Origin: Clavelina lepadiformis
Taxonomy: Eukaryota; Chordata; Ascidiacea; Aplousobranchia; Clavelinidae
NCBI RefSeq assembly: GCF_947623445.1
Contig: NC_135241.1
Span: 21,206,501-21,270,500 of the forward strand
Direction of reading: 5' to 3'
DNA: 64,000 nt
The notes under the pieces were generated by a model. It had not been told where the DNA came from, ran no database searches, and saw only the letters and a program-made list of their open reading frames with translations. Each line of letters starts with the position of its first letter. The stretch's first letter is position 1. The translations under genes and the position numbers were made by a program. Positions 44,885 through 57,372 of the stretch are shown one piece after another.

Positions 44885-45403
44885 ATGTGTTACAGATTTT
44901 CTTTTGCCAGATCGTTTTCTACCGCTTTCACGGCCCACTCAAAGCCAACGAACGTTTTTCAATGTAGTTCGATTGTATTTCATATGAGATTAAAAACACT
45001 CCTCTCCGTTTGGGGCTTAACTTTCGGGACACACGTTCAAAACAATTCGATAAAATATAATAAAAGCAACAAGACAGATCTGAGGGACCAAGAAAAACGA
45101 CAGGTCCTCGTCTTGAACGCTCGGATCCTTACTGACCTCGAAGGCCACGTTTTTCTAGGAAGGCAACCACTCCCGCCTGAAGCCCATGCGTGACACCAAG
45201 CGAAAAAGAACAGGTAATGATTCCGCGTTCGACCACATCCGAACACTTGAGGCGGCAAAGAAAACAACATGAAATAAAGCAGTGGACAAGAGAAATCATG
45301 GTGATAAACACTATAAAAGCTAACTGATAACTAACAAAAATAAAGCGTGGAAAAACACACGAAAAACAAACAAACAATTGTGCGAATTATTATTTTGCCA
45401 CAT
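44885..45403. other. 519-bp insertion at the unit 2/unit 3 junction
   Basis: Comparison with the unit 1 border (GGTTATCT|ATGGATGCAGC) shows extra sequence here beginning ATGTGTTACAG and ending TTGCCACAT. Its ends form only a 5-base inverted match (ATGTG/CACAT). Higher GC than the surroundings around 45110-45250. Frames of 112 and 77-82 codons overlap on opposite strands and show no domain. Nature unknown. Confidence 0.5.
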
Positions 45404-45819
45404 ATGGATGCAGCTTACTTTGGAAAAGGGATTGCAAAAAAATTGACGTTTAGGTAAAATATTTTTGTTAACCTTTTCTGCATGTATAAATCTGTGATGA
45501 TAAAGGGATGTTATGATATACAAATCGAATACAATACAGAATTCTTATTTTTAGACATCTGCTTAACGAAACGTGACGTTAATGATAGATAAAAATGTGT
45601 ACCAATAACTTCCTGTTTTCCGTTTTAAGTCGTGACAGGAGTATCGCGCCTGCCTATCCTGCGTTTATTATACACAGTTATTCGATGCATTAAGTCTACT
45701 AAGATCAACACTGTAACATGGACGTCTTTATGCTGTTGCTGTGCTAATGATTTGTGAAAATGTAATCGTTCAATAACGCCAAGTTCTAGTAACTTGTTGA
45801 GCTCTTGTTTGAGTATTTT

Positions 45820-46124
45820 TTATTTCTCTGGAGACATTCGATAAGGTCTACACCTTATGGGTTCACCTTTGGTTATAATGTGATGAACAGCATTCTTTAT
45901 AGGACGCTTAGAGTAAATAGACACATCAAAAACACTGGGATAACTATTAGCCAAAAATGCAAGCAAGCGATCCGATGTGACGTCAACATTTGCAGGATTT
46001 GAAAATGACAAAATTTTGAGTAAGAAGGCAACTCAGGCGTGATGTCAGCTGTGACGTGATCATTTTCACGTGATTGAATCAAACGTTTAGCAGTGAGACC
46101 AACACTCAGACCAAAATGAATCAA
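45820..46124 (-). pseudogene. Gypsy protease fragment in SDR unit 3
   Basis: Same fragment as in the other units. Here a deletion around 46010 breaks it into two frames, with I-H-F-G-L-S on one side and H-H-I-I-T-K-G-E-P-I-R on the other. Confidence 0.72.
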
Positions 46125-46360
46125 AAAATCGGAACCAATGATAGAATAAGCTATATCACTATACTCAATTCAAAATGCCACGAAAATGTGTTTTTCAAGT
46201 TTAATGAAACCTTCATAGGCTTACTGCCTTTTATCACAATACGTGAGCCGTTAATAGCATTATAAATCTTTTGCTATTCTTTTCGTTTCTTCACTCAAAA
46301 TTATTGACGATAAAGCAAAAATGATAATAGATGAGCGTAAGTTTTTTGTATTTTTAATAG

Positions 46361-46589
46361 GACAAATAAGAGGCTGAAAAATAGTCGAGAGTTAGATATG
46401 TGGGTTGGAGTTTCTGTGGCACGGAATGAAAAGCACAGCGGTGAAAAAGACGGTCTTAAGTCAGTACTTGAAATAAATATGTGGGAATATCAGGATGATA
46501 AGATTGGTGAAAGAATATTTGCCAATGCCCAAATTCCATTATTACAAATTCTTCTCAATGCGGTGAAAAGCACCAAAGCAAATCTGTGA
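46361..46589 (+). CDS. Conserved orphan terminal exon, copy 3
   Basis: Acceptor TTTTTAATAG at 46351-46360, open to the stop at 46587-46589. Very close to copy 1 (M-W-V-G-V-S-V-A-R-N). No family recognised. Confidence 0.4.
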
Positions 46590-47141
46590 ATCAAATCGAT
46601 TTATTCTATATGTTATAAATTCCATAATTAACATTGTGATACGTCTTGCCGCGTGAATCTGTTATTTTACAAACCTGTTAATAACTGTAAACTAAGTTTC
46701 CAATCGTAAAATACTTTTTTCGAAATATATGTGCTCTCAAACGAAGTAAAGCCAACTTTTCAAACTTCACAATGCGTAGAATTATGGAGATCTTTTGTGA
46801 TCATTAAAAAGGGTCAAAAACCATCCATAACAGATTAGACATCATAGCCCTATTTGGACCGGGAAATGATTGATCGATTGATTCTTTTTCCTGCACCCAA
46901 AAGATTCCTTAATCAAATCCCAAAGTATGATTGGTGATAGCTCAACCCGCATCTGACGTCATGTTACGTCCGAAATGATAAAATGTAAATTGCTTTCAGG
47001 TGTAAATTGCAAATAATATATTTAGACCAAGCCTTATGCATACAGACAAACATACAGTTAAGACTATACAGATAAGCTCCTCAATCATGCTACACCAATG
47101 ACCAAAAATATCTTTGCAAAAATATGGTGCACGCCAGGCGT

Positions 47142-49294
47142 TCATAATCCCGTCAAGTGGCGCGCACCATCGACAAACAAACATGTTCCCGTGATCATTT
47201 TTGCACGATCTGAAGCCAAAAACATAATTGCGTTTATGACATCATCAACCTTGACGTTCTTCCTGCCCAGGGGGATGAGTTTGGCACGTCCTTGCACCAA
47301 TTCTTCAACTTCTTCGGCGCTGTTGAACCAACTTTGGAATATATTCGTCTTCATAAACGCTGGGCTGAAATGAATGTGTATTTGATTGAATCTGTCGCCA
47401 GGATCCGATGAAAAACGATATTTGTCACTCACTTGACTGCGTTTATTCTTATTCCTTTCTTGGCTAGTTCTGGAAACAACCATGAATACATCAGTATAGC
47501 AGTTACAAATAGCTTTAGGTAAAGCAAGCCAAAAGTTCAAGCGTGATATCTACTTCAGTTTAATGCTGTTTTACCCAAGGCGGCAATTTTTGTGAAATGA
47601 TCAACAGAAGACTTGCTCATGCAGTAAATCATCTGAGATGCGGCGGTATATTCCTTGGTCACAACGCTTGAAATATTGACGATACTCCCTGAAAAAGTTT
47701 GCAGATCATAAATTTTAAAAAGCTCAATTTCAATTTCAAGTCAGTTTAGGACCACAAATAGCCTGGAAAGCGATAAGTACTAAATTGTTTACCCTTCGTC
47801 TTCTCCAGATATGGTATAGCAAGTTGAGTGAGAAATAAAGGCGCCCTTACATTAATGTTGTAAGTATCGTCGAAATCTTTGAAGCTTGCCTTTCAGAAGA
47901 AATCTATAACTTACTGTATATCAGTGTTATACCGAAAATTGAATTTACAAAATATCCGATTAATAACGTAACCCTTGCACTTGCTGTAAAGTAGCCCACT
48001 GAGCTATACCGGCTGGAGGTTAGTGCCTGTTTTATTTGTAGGCTACATCACATTGATTATTTGCAATTTATGAAAACGGTAAATATTTTGTTTGATGACA
48101 GATTTTATTTGACTGGAATTATTCTAAATCGTTTTAAAGAAGGCAATCCCTCAACAACAGTAACGTGCAATATTGTAGCCTTATAGCCTACTGCTGCTGA
48201 TCAATCACATTCAGCTCGTATGACGTATGTATTTTATTTCAGAATTAAGTTGATCTAACTTTCTGTTTATCAGAACTATGAAATTTAAATGGATCACGTT
48301 TCAACCAAACTTAAATTCTTACGATTTCTATGGGCGCTTTCAAACATATCCCGGCAATATTAAGAAGGATGTCAAGCTCAGAGAACTCTTCGATGGTTTT
48401 CTGCATAACTCTTTTCAAATCTTCATCTTTTGTAAGGTCGGCGACAATGGTAAGAACCTATTTTCCCAAATAACAGCTGAAATGTTTAATTTTCTTTACT
48501 TGGATCACTAATAGTCTTCATGCAGTCTTATAAAATGTGTGAATAGAATGTTGAACCAACATAGGATGTAAAGTAATGCTTGTTGTAACAGTGATATTGC
48601 AAACTATAATGCAAGTGGTGCAATTGAAACGTGGTAGCTTATAGCTATCATAAATGTGAAGTCGGCTTATTTTACCAATATAATTTCAGTTTCGTTAGGC
48701 AAAGCTTGTTACATCTTCGGTAGCTAGTTTCGTAAATGCTTTTTCGCTACCTTTTCTGCTCCAACATTTTCACATTCAGTCTCAGTCTTTGCAAGGTTTT
48801 CTTCGTCACGGTCCACCAGGCATAAACGTGTTCTATGCTTCGCAAAAGCTTTGGCAGTTCCGGCCCCAACACCACTTGCTGCACCTATGTAATGCAAAAA
48901 GGAAGCAGTGATACGCAAGCTACTTCAAGTATATCTAATACTTTATAGTTTTTATCATGTAGTTAAATTATGTTCAATTATACGCTTCCAGTGTTTATTG
49001 CAATATGTAGGTCAATTTATTGCAATACCACTTTTCCAGTAATTCTGCATCGCGGTTTTAGCACTTCATTACAGGTTGTTCTGTGTACAGTATGTAAATG
49101 ACGCTAAAACTAACTTTGCCTGCATTTCAATTTGTTCAATATTATGAAGAAAATTGATATAGAATACGTTCTTTTTTAATTAATCTACTTAAGAATCACG
49201 TATAAGTTTTATTCTTGATACAATCTCTCAAAAAGTTTTAAAATAGAGGTTATATACCTGTAACCAGAACGACTTTTGAAGCAAATTCAACCAT
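47142..49294 (-). CDS. Short-chain dehydrogenase/reductase, 7 exons (copy 3)
   Basis: Exons: 49294-49258, 48884-48751, 48457-48323, 47889-47793, 47688-47575, 47469-47433, 47364-47142, again 37, 134, 135, 97, 114, 37 and 223 bases. Acceptors and donors are all GT-AG and the frame is open for 258 residues. Closer to copy 1 than to copy 2 in the terminal exon (ends L-T-G-L). Motifs as for copy 1. Likely functional paralogue. Confidence 0.86.
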
Positions 49295-49736
49295 AGTTCT
49301 GTGACGTCTGTCTCACTTGCTATGAAAATGAACGAAGCGCTATCTTTCAGCATGTACTACTATACAGTGTACAGTGTACATAGATTAGACTGATGTTATT
49401 ATTAGTACGGCTAATACCAGAACGTGCCCAAGCAAAACACTTCTGCAACGTGGTGACATTTTGTATTTTCTTTGATGCAAACGAAATATCATTTCCGTTC
49501 TTTCGTTGTCGTCATTTCCTGAGGAAAACTGTTTGTAGTCTTACTTACTACTTGTAGTCTAATTATAGCGTTTCTGTGTTTTACACTGGTGCACCTGTCT
49601 GGTAAGGTGCCAATAAAATATCGAAATGTCGAATGTAACTGGAATGTAACAGCCAGAAATATATAATTCAATAACTCAAAACGAGAAGAAACCTGAAATC
49701 AGCGAACCGTAATTAATAATTAATCAAAGCATCAAT

Positions 49737-51774
49737 GCACTTTTTGCGGCCAGGCTTTCCGTAATCGAAAAGGTCGCCCTACCCGAGAGTCATTTTGTTA
49801 CTCATGCAACAAAAAGGAGCATTTTACACGTGTATGCCGCTCTAAATATTGAAATTCCACTCACAAGAAAACCTTCCGGAATGTCACGTTGGGCTGCACT
49901 CTCTCCCTCGTTATGCACAATCTCTGCCGCATCTTAGTAAAATCAGGTATTTCGGTTAAAGTAAACGACCGGAATGTGACAGCATTGATTGGTTCTTAAA
50001 GTACGGAGAGTTACATCAACCCTTCTGTCTGCACAAAGATCAAGTTCAAAATTTATCCTTCGAGTCACCACGTCCAAACGGCATCGTCTGCCGTGAAAGT
50101 CAAATCGTTTGGATTCTGTTTGTCAGGTATTTGCATAGAAGATCACAATTACCCATCCGTAAGATTGAACGTTCTTGAGAAGTTATGCTGTGACATGCTA
50201 CTTGGCTTGGGCTTGCAAAGTCAACACAGACGTTTGATCATTGAGTTTGATGGGGAACTTTCAGAGATTGTGGTGTCTAATCAGCGTAGATGTGTGCTAA
50301 CAACAGCCGATAGAAAGGAAGCATCGTTACTGGCAAACCTTCTTCTAGATGTTAAACCTATTGCCTCGAAGTCTCGCCGGTTTAGTTAGGAAAATCGTAT
50401 CTTCATTCCAGGAAGCGTCGAGAAACTGTTGAAAGAATGAATAAATCGGCCCAGTTTTTCACCATGGCGAGCCCAAGTGGTTGTTGTTTAAGGGCCTGTA
50501 GGCCTATCCGAAGCCCTATCTAAAACAATACAAAGTACCATATTTCAATTTGAATTTGCTTCTAAACAAGCCCGGTCACCTGGCTGAGTTTTTGTATCCG
50601 CCGAGATGTAGGACAAAAGGACTTAACGCAGTATTTTGAGCAAATTCTCGTATCTGAAATTCTCACACCAAATGCTTCAACTTTTTAACAACTTTTTTCC
50701 TTGTATTTTTCCAAAAAATCAGCCAAAAAGCCTTAACTTTGAACCAACACAAAACGTTAACTTTAGCCTGAATTTACACTCCGCACACGCCATAACAACA
50801 GCAAACATTCACAATTTGAGGTCGCGTGCGCACTGGACCGGAACCATTGATACTTTTTCTTTAGTGACGTCTTGCATGCGACCTTCGTCACAATCGCCGG
50901 GTTGCCGTTTCAAAACTGTTGAAAATAGTACTACAGGCCCAAGGAAGAAGCAAATCGCCAAAGAAGCGAATGTGCGTAGATTATTCGCAAATCATTAATC
51001 TTTACACTGAATTAGACGGTTTTCCCTTGCCTCGTATAGAAGACATGGGCAATGAACTGGTAGGTTACAAGGTGTTTCGACGTTTGATTTACGTAGCGCG
51101 TATCACCAAATTGCAATCAAAGAATCAGTACACAGGTTTGGCAGACGCAACCTGAGAAATCGGTCGGAAAATTATGGAAAACAGTCCAATTGACTTTAAA
51201 GACTCATGATTTGCAAATATCACATAGGAAAGTTTTCCTCGACGAAGTTCTGCATGCCCTACGTTCGTTGTTGTGCACAACGACCAATGCGTCGCCTCAT
51301 GAGCGCTTTTTCAATTTCCAACGTCGCTCTTGTACAGGGGTGACTTTGCTTTCCTAGATGTCAACATCAGGGAAGGGGCACCTCAGGAGATTTGTGAAAA
51401 TTAGCAAAAGTGACCCATTATTAGACGAAGTTAAACTGATTGATGTTAATCCCGCTTACGCAAGTGTGCGATATGCAAATGGACGCGAAGCCGCTGTATC
51501 CCTGCGCGAAATTGAACCTTGCCCTGTACAAAGCACACACTCTGTTGAAAAGATCTCTGAGTTCAATCCCGCTAATGCCGTTGAAAATAGCGAATCAGCT
51601 AATTCGGACGACATTTCTGAAATTGACGGTGTAGCTAATGACAATATTGAACGTTCTGTAAATAATGGTGTTTGTGAAATGAAATTGACATGTGAAATTG
51701 ACAAACTTGCTCGTAGATATTCTACCCGTTATAACAAAGGGGTACTTCTTCTACGATATGGTTTTGATGTTTAG
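49737..51774 (+). pseudogene. Decayed gypsy element, K02A2.6-like
   Basis: Pieces in order: a CCHC zinc knuckle (C-Y-S-C-N-K-K-E-H-F-T-R-V-C, about 49815-49850), protease remnants (50093-50389, one open frame with L-L-G-L-G), an RT N-terminal scrap near 50935-51060 (K-R-M-C-V-D-Y-S and F-P-L-P-R-I-E-D), and the C-terminal tail of Pol as a clean 138-codon frame at 51358-51774 (K-S-D-P-L-L-D-E-V-K-L-I-D). Multiple frame breaks, stops and loss of RT core, RNase H and integrase. No LTRs identified. Confidence 0.75.
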
Positions 51775-52876
51775 CGTCGATGTGTTCTTAAAATTTATGA
51801 GGGGTGAATGTAGTGAATCTTTATGTAATTGTATTTGTGGAAAATATGTAGCGTTTTGGTGGTGGGCCTCGGGCACATTGATTGCACGTAGAGCGTGGAG
51901 CGCACCTTGTTTACTTTTGTGGTTTTGTACGTCATCTCGACCTTAAATGTGTTGGTCTGTCCTGCTGTAATGGGCACAACTTTGTTCTTTTGAAGTTGCA
52001 AATATTTTGTTATATGTTTATTATTTGATCTTTTATTATAGGTTATCTCCGTTATAAGTGTGTTTAAACTTAATTAAAGTATTGTGTTATGATATAGTAG
52101 ATAGCCTATCAAAATAGAAGTAAAAACAAAACTAAAACTAAAATTGAAATAAAAATTAAAAGTAAAATGAAAATAAATTTAAAGAAAAACGAAATCAATT
52201 TAAAGGTAAAATAAAAAAATTCAAATTCAATTTTGCAACGTGGCCTATAGGCGCCAGTTCCTAATTTTCTTGCACTAGAAATTAACTTTTAAAAGTTAAA
52301 CCTTACAATCTTGTATTTGAAAATCTTGCAATTTAATGAGGTAAAAACTGACTTAAATGTTTTTGTATATTCTTTGTTGCTGTTTAATGTGACTACAAAG
52401 CAGGTAGCCTACATCCAAAAATAAAAATAACTAATTTTCAAACTTGGTGCATGCTTTTGCCCTGTTTCTCGTTACCCTAAAACAGACTTAATTTCTAGTA
52501 TCCCGGTACTCACCTAGTCGTCCGAAGGTGAAAGAGTTTTTTAAGTCGAATATGGATATGACGTCAAGCTTATGTTGAAGCCGTCTGCTCTTACTTTTTC
52601 TTTCGTAACCTATCACGAACGCAGGACCTCGCGCAAGTTTTCAGGCTATAATCCGGAGCTCTGCATGGTCGTGCAGCGTATTCGTGACAGTTTAAGAGCA
52701 TAACAGATCGGTGTTTTAATCCTGCTGCAAAATCGTTACCATTTATGGTTTGCGTGTCGCACGTTGAAATTTTTTTGCTGTCGAGCAAAGTGTTATTGCA
52801 TCTTGTCTAACCAGTCGCTCATTCGCTCGTTTGGCGCACCTTCGAGATTATAGGGCTAGGATGTAATACTGTTTAG
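51775..52876. other. Intergenic, no gene seen
   Basis: Includes an A-rich simple-sequence stretch of AAAACTAAAATT-like words at about 52115-52220. Nothing else recognised. Confidence 0.45.
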
Positions 52877-52878
52877 TA

Positions 52879-53456
52879 CAGTCGAATCCGCTTAATTCGG
52901 ACACCGGATAACCCGGACAACCGCTTTATTCGGCCAAAATGCTCGGGAACGGAACAAAAGTAAAAATTGAACGTAAAAAACTCCCGTTAATTCGGACAAT
53001 TCTCCGCTTAGTTCGGACACAGGTTCGCAATTCCTATCGTCAATCAATTGCATTATGAGTGATTATGGTGAAACAATGACGATCGATGCAGTAACAATCG
53101 ACAATGAACTCATATAAGGCCGTGCCAGCTCCATAGTCGCTTTTACTTCGGTACAATTAAATACAATTAATACAATTAACTTCGGTACAATTAAATTCCA
53201 AATACTGCACAATACAACTAACCTGAAGGTATAACTCTTGTGCGTTTTATGCGATCAGTGCCAATTACTGCAGTATAACGCAGCTGCAATTCATTTATTA
53301 CGCAACAGTACAGTATTTTAAATGCGTTGTCTGCCTTTACGCATGACCATGAATCGAACAATTCATTTACCGCTTAATTCGGACAAAGCCGTTTCTCCGC
53401 TTAATTCGGCCAAAAGTGAGCGGAACCAAAGTGTCCGAATTAAGCGGAGTCGACTG
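52879..53456. mobile_element. Tigger/pogo-like non-autonomous element
   Basis: 578 bp with inverted ends CAGTCGAATCCGCTTAATTC and the complement at 53431-53456, flanked by TA on both sides (52877-52878, 53457-53458) as for Tc1/mariner-pogo elements. Internal copies of CCGCTTAATTCGG recur near both ends (52929, 53000, 53372, 53398). No transposase. Confidence 0.85.
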
Positions 53457-53882
53457 TATTTACTTCATTGTATATTTTTACGGAAAGTGTTTCGAAATAT
53501 AGGTAAATGTTTGATCGATTTCAAGAGGACCGCGAAGCATGCCAAAATGTTACAGTACAAGAAGTGAATAACGTCAAGTGGGGCCTATAAGGACCCAGGG
53601 GCTAATGTAAACACGTTTTGAAAAAGATTGTTTTTAATATAACTCGTTTGTATTACGTGACTAAAAGTTGTGGTCAGTAAAATTTAGTCTAGATTAGTGT
53701 GTCTCCAAATAAAAATTTAAAGTAAAAGTGGCCGCTAGTTGAAAAAGATTACGAGGCTTTGGTTCAGTACATTGTTTCAGGCTTTGTGCAGTTTATACGG
53801 TGATTATAGTGTGTATAACTGAGTGCTTGTGTGTTGTAAAGTGGCTATTAATTGCCATTGCACCTTCTGAAAACATTTGAAG

Positions 53883-55595
53883 ATGAGTGATTTTAAAGGA
53901 AAAGTCGTCATAGTGACAGGTAACCTATATTGTACTGTATGTGGATTGATATAAGATGCTACGTTACAACACCGTCGAAACCACTTGGTTCACTCAATAT
54001 AGGTGCTTCCAGTGGAGTTTGTATAGAAGTGGTATTTTATCACAAACAGGTGCTTCCAGTGGAATTGGAGCAGAAATTGCGAGAGCCTTTGCCAAGCATC
54101 AAGCTCGTGTAAGCATTTCTGGAAGAAATAAAGAAAAATTGAGCGAAGTGGCTGAGGAGTGTAGAAAGCTTGGCGCTGCTGAGGTAGAGCAATTCTCAAC
54201 AAAATTTATAGAACTCTAAAACCTGACGATAGGCATTTAAAGGCATTTCGAATTGTGCGAAAAATTTTCATTCTTCCTATTCTGTTTTTTCCACACGCCA
54301 AGGTGTTGGAAGTAGTTGCGGATCTCAGTAAAGAAAATGACGTGGATAAATTAGTAAAGGAAACAATGGAAAGATTTGAAAACCTTGACATACTTATCAA
54401 CAACGCCGCTACAGCGCCTTTGGCATCATTGGAAACTGTAAGTAAGCTTTGCGTTCTCTGGCGTTTGGCACTTGCCAAAATACCATTAACTCAATGGTCC
54501 TAGCACCCAAGTATGGTCGTTAACCCTAATATATTAAGGCTACAAGGGAATTATTTGATGAGATATTTGATGTCAATATAAAAGCAACCGTTTTCCTGAC
54601 ACAAAAAGCAATTCCATATTTGGAGAAAACAAAAGGTATGCAGGAGCAGCATCATGCTTATATTTATTTGACTAAAACTTTGTATGACTTCATGAGGGCT
54701 GTTTTATGATTTGTTTCTTGTATACAGGCAACATCGTCAACATTTCAGGCTTAATAACCAAACTACTTCATCTTCGATTCTGGTTGTTGTATTCAATGAG
54801 CAAAGCGGCGCTTGATCAATTTACAAAAACCGTCGCTTTGGGTGAAATCAGCTGGATTTCAATGATGTAGTCTATACTTATGCATCAAGCGTTTAAAAAC
54901 GTAGATTGATATAGATATATTTTTACTTTTCAGAGGTGGCAGAAAAGGGAATTAGGGTGAATTCTGTTAGGTAGGTCACTTAATTTGCTTAAACGGCAAC
55001 TGCAACGTCAAAAGAAATTGACCTTAAAGTAATAATTGTGTAATTTTTCAAAAGCATACTTCTGTCGTCTGTCGCTTTTGGTACGGGGAAGTACCTCGTC
55101 CATTTCAGTACCGGTCATTTTTTAACATGGCCGGGATGCAAAAATTGCGAAATTAAAAATTTAATTTCTTTTCGCTGGAAGAGTTTGGGGCTGAATGACT
55201 TATGCAAACGTTAATTACGTAATTATTACTTTATTTTAAGACCAACTTGTTTTAGCGTTGCAGTTGCGCTTTAAGTTACGAGGCCTACATCAGGCTCTTT
55301 CTGATGCGATTATTATTTTTAAGGAAACTCAATTCACTAAATTACAAACTGTAATTTTTGCTAAATTTTTAGTCCTGGCTATTGCCCCACGAGCCTCATA
55401 AAATCTGTGATAACAACGTCGCAAGAGCAAGAGGTATTTAATACTAATCAAGCTGCTTGTCATCCTCTTGGAAAACAGAATCTTTCCGTGGAAGAGATCG
55501 CTGATTCTGTGCTTTATCTGGCGTCGGAGAGAACAAAGATGATCACTGGCATTCGTTTGGAAGTGGACAGAGGACGAGCTTTGTCTAGAAAGTGA
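53883..55595 (+). CDS. Short-chain dehydrogenase/reductase, 7 exons (plus-strand paralogue)
   Basis: Exons 53883-53919, 54050-54183, 54303-54437, 54539-54635, 54728-54841, 54934-54970, 55373-55595: exactly the same seven lengths as the three minus-strand genes, all GT-AG. 258 residues. Motifs: T-G-A-S-S-G-I-G at 12-19, N-N-A-A (usual N-N-A-G), Y156-S-M-S-K160, I-R-V-N-S-V-S-P-G. The end (E-V-D-R-G-R) departs from the usual V-D-G-G. In place of the acidic residue after strand 2 it has S-G-R-N, so it may prefer NADP. It is clearly diverged from the tandem three and inverted relative to them. Substrate unknown. Confidence 0.87.
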
Positions 55596-56520
55596 TGAAG
55601 GCGATTTTTGGACTTATACTTACATTATTCAAAAATACATCATCTGCTATTTAATTGCCAACAACGTATATGCAAATTTGCTCTCTGAATACCGGATTTG
55701 TTGCTGTTGAATTGTGCCGCTGTGCTGTATGTGTGTATGTACAATTGAATTCTCAAGCTACCTGTCTTATAGGCTGCATTCTTCTAGGCTGAAGACATGA
55801 GTGTCTGGCGTGGTAATTCGTTATAACTTACATATTAAGTAGCACATTGGCAATATTGATATTCTATGTCTATGAATATTGTCTGGAAGAAAAGAAATGG
55901 TAAATGTAGTGTACATTGCGTGATTTACAACAAACCGTTTCAGCTGTTTTTGAGTCTCGTTCTGGCAAAGATGCATAAAGCTGGTCATGCTTGCAGTTAC
56001 AATCGAAAATTGGTATATTAATATATCGGCACCGCATGCTTTAAAACTACTACTAATTTGCTCTTTTGCGTGTTAGCTGAAGCGCGGTTGTACATAAAAT
56101 AACCTTTATACCTATCTTTCGTTTGGGTGTTACTATGCACCGTACAGTGCATGAAGCAACCTACCTTTTCATTCTCAGATTGCTAAGATATTTCGCGATG
56201 TCCAGTAACAAATATCACGTTTCTTTTGAATATTTTTACAATTCTAACTAGTTGAAAGACTTTACGCTATATCTGTGATATTTTATTGCAGTGGTTTTTA
56301 ACCGTTTTCTGACACATACTCTTCTTCACTTCTCAACAGAAGCAACATTTCTACCTTGCTATTCTGTCTGATTTCATGCATATAGTGTTAAACAAGCGGT
56401 TAAAAGTTCTATTTGTAAATGTATCTACTAGACTTGTATTAGTTGAATTTATGTACCATAAGGCCCCCACCACTTTTTTGGCCAGCTGCTTTTTAACACA
56501 AATGAGCAAAAAATACAGTG
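55596..56520. other. Intergenic / 3' flank of the plus-strand SDR
   Basis: No gene recognised. Short overlapping frames on both strands without domains. Confidence 0.45.
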
Positions 56521-56528
56521 ATGTACAG

Positions 56529-57364
56529 CAGGGGTCGGCAACCTTTTTGAGCCGCGGGCCAATTTGATAAAATAAAATATACTGGCGGGCCGTAACTGCC
56601 GGGACAGCTTTTCTGAAACGCGAATATCTTACCCTTAAATCAGGGGTCGGCAACCTTTTGCTAGTCACGGGCCAAATGTCGAGCGTACAACTCTTTGGCG
56701 GGCCGGAATTTTCATTAATACTATAATTGCTAAATGCTGATGTCACGAGATTTATTTTAGGCACCCGTTTTATAGCAATCTCAATGTGCACTGTTTTTCT
56801 GAACCCCTTTGTATTGATTGATTTAGTCGGACGTGTTCTTTTTGTTGTATCATTTTTATGTTTGTCTGGTTACGTAGTCTATATTTGTTTTATTTCACTG
56901 TTGTTCACATCAGTCATTTTTATGCATGTTCACGTTCTGCTATATTTTACATGTTTAAGTGTACACGTATTTTTTCACTAGTGACGTTTCGTCTCGCTAC
57001 CCCGAGCGCCTAATTAGTATTCAGCGTCCCACGTTGATTCTTTGATTACGTGGAATTTGTGTTTTGTGAGGTGTCGCGCTCGGCTGGGCGAGGGTGGTCA
57101 GTCTACGTTTGGTTTTAATAAAGGAAGACGTTTGTTTTTATCTAAGGAAGACTCGTAGAAATAAGACAGTCTGGCTAATTGACTAGCCGTTAAGCGGGGA
57201 GCTTACCTGATCAGAAAAAGTTTGGTTACACTAACACTACAGTTTGAAACTCAATAAGACACGGCGGGCCGTATTCTTATGATAACTAATTAATATGTCT
57301 CGGGCCGGACGATTTCGCATGGCGGGCCGGATCCGGCCCGCGGGCCGTAGGTTGCCGACCCCTG
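56529..57364. mobile_element. Non-autonomous hAT element (GGGCCGG-rich)
   Basis: 836 bp with ends CAGGGGTCGGCAACCTTTT and GGTTGCCGACCCCTG and a perfect 8-bp duplication ATGTACAG (56521-56528, 57365-57372). A second copy of the left terminus begins at 56641, so the element has a doubled left end or a nested truncated copy. Subterminal GCGGGCC motifs near both ends. No transposase. Confidence 0.88.
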
Positions 57365-57372
57365 ATGTACAG

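Larger units (their letters stand above)
45404..49713. repeat. SDR tandem unit, copy 3
   Basis: Third collinear unit. Its right end stops at ...GAACCGTAAT, where copies 1 and 2 continue TTGCCGAA; the decayed gypsy element starts just after. Confidence 0.9.

Noticed and set aside
44855-45193. 112-codon frame spanning the 519-bp insertion
   Set aside because: Starts in one sequence block and continues in another, no domain, opposed by frames on the other strand.
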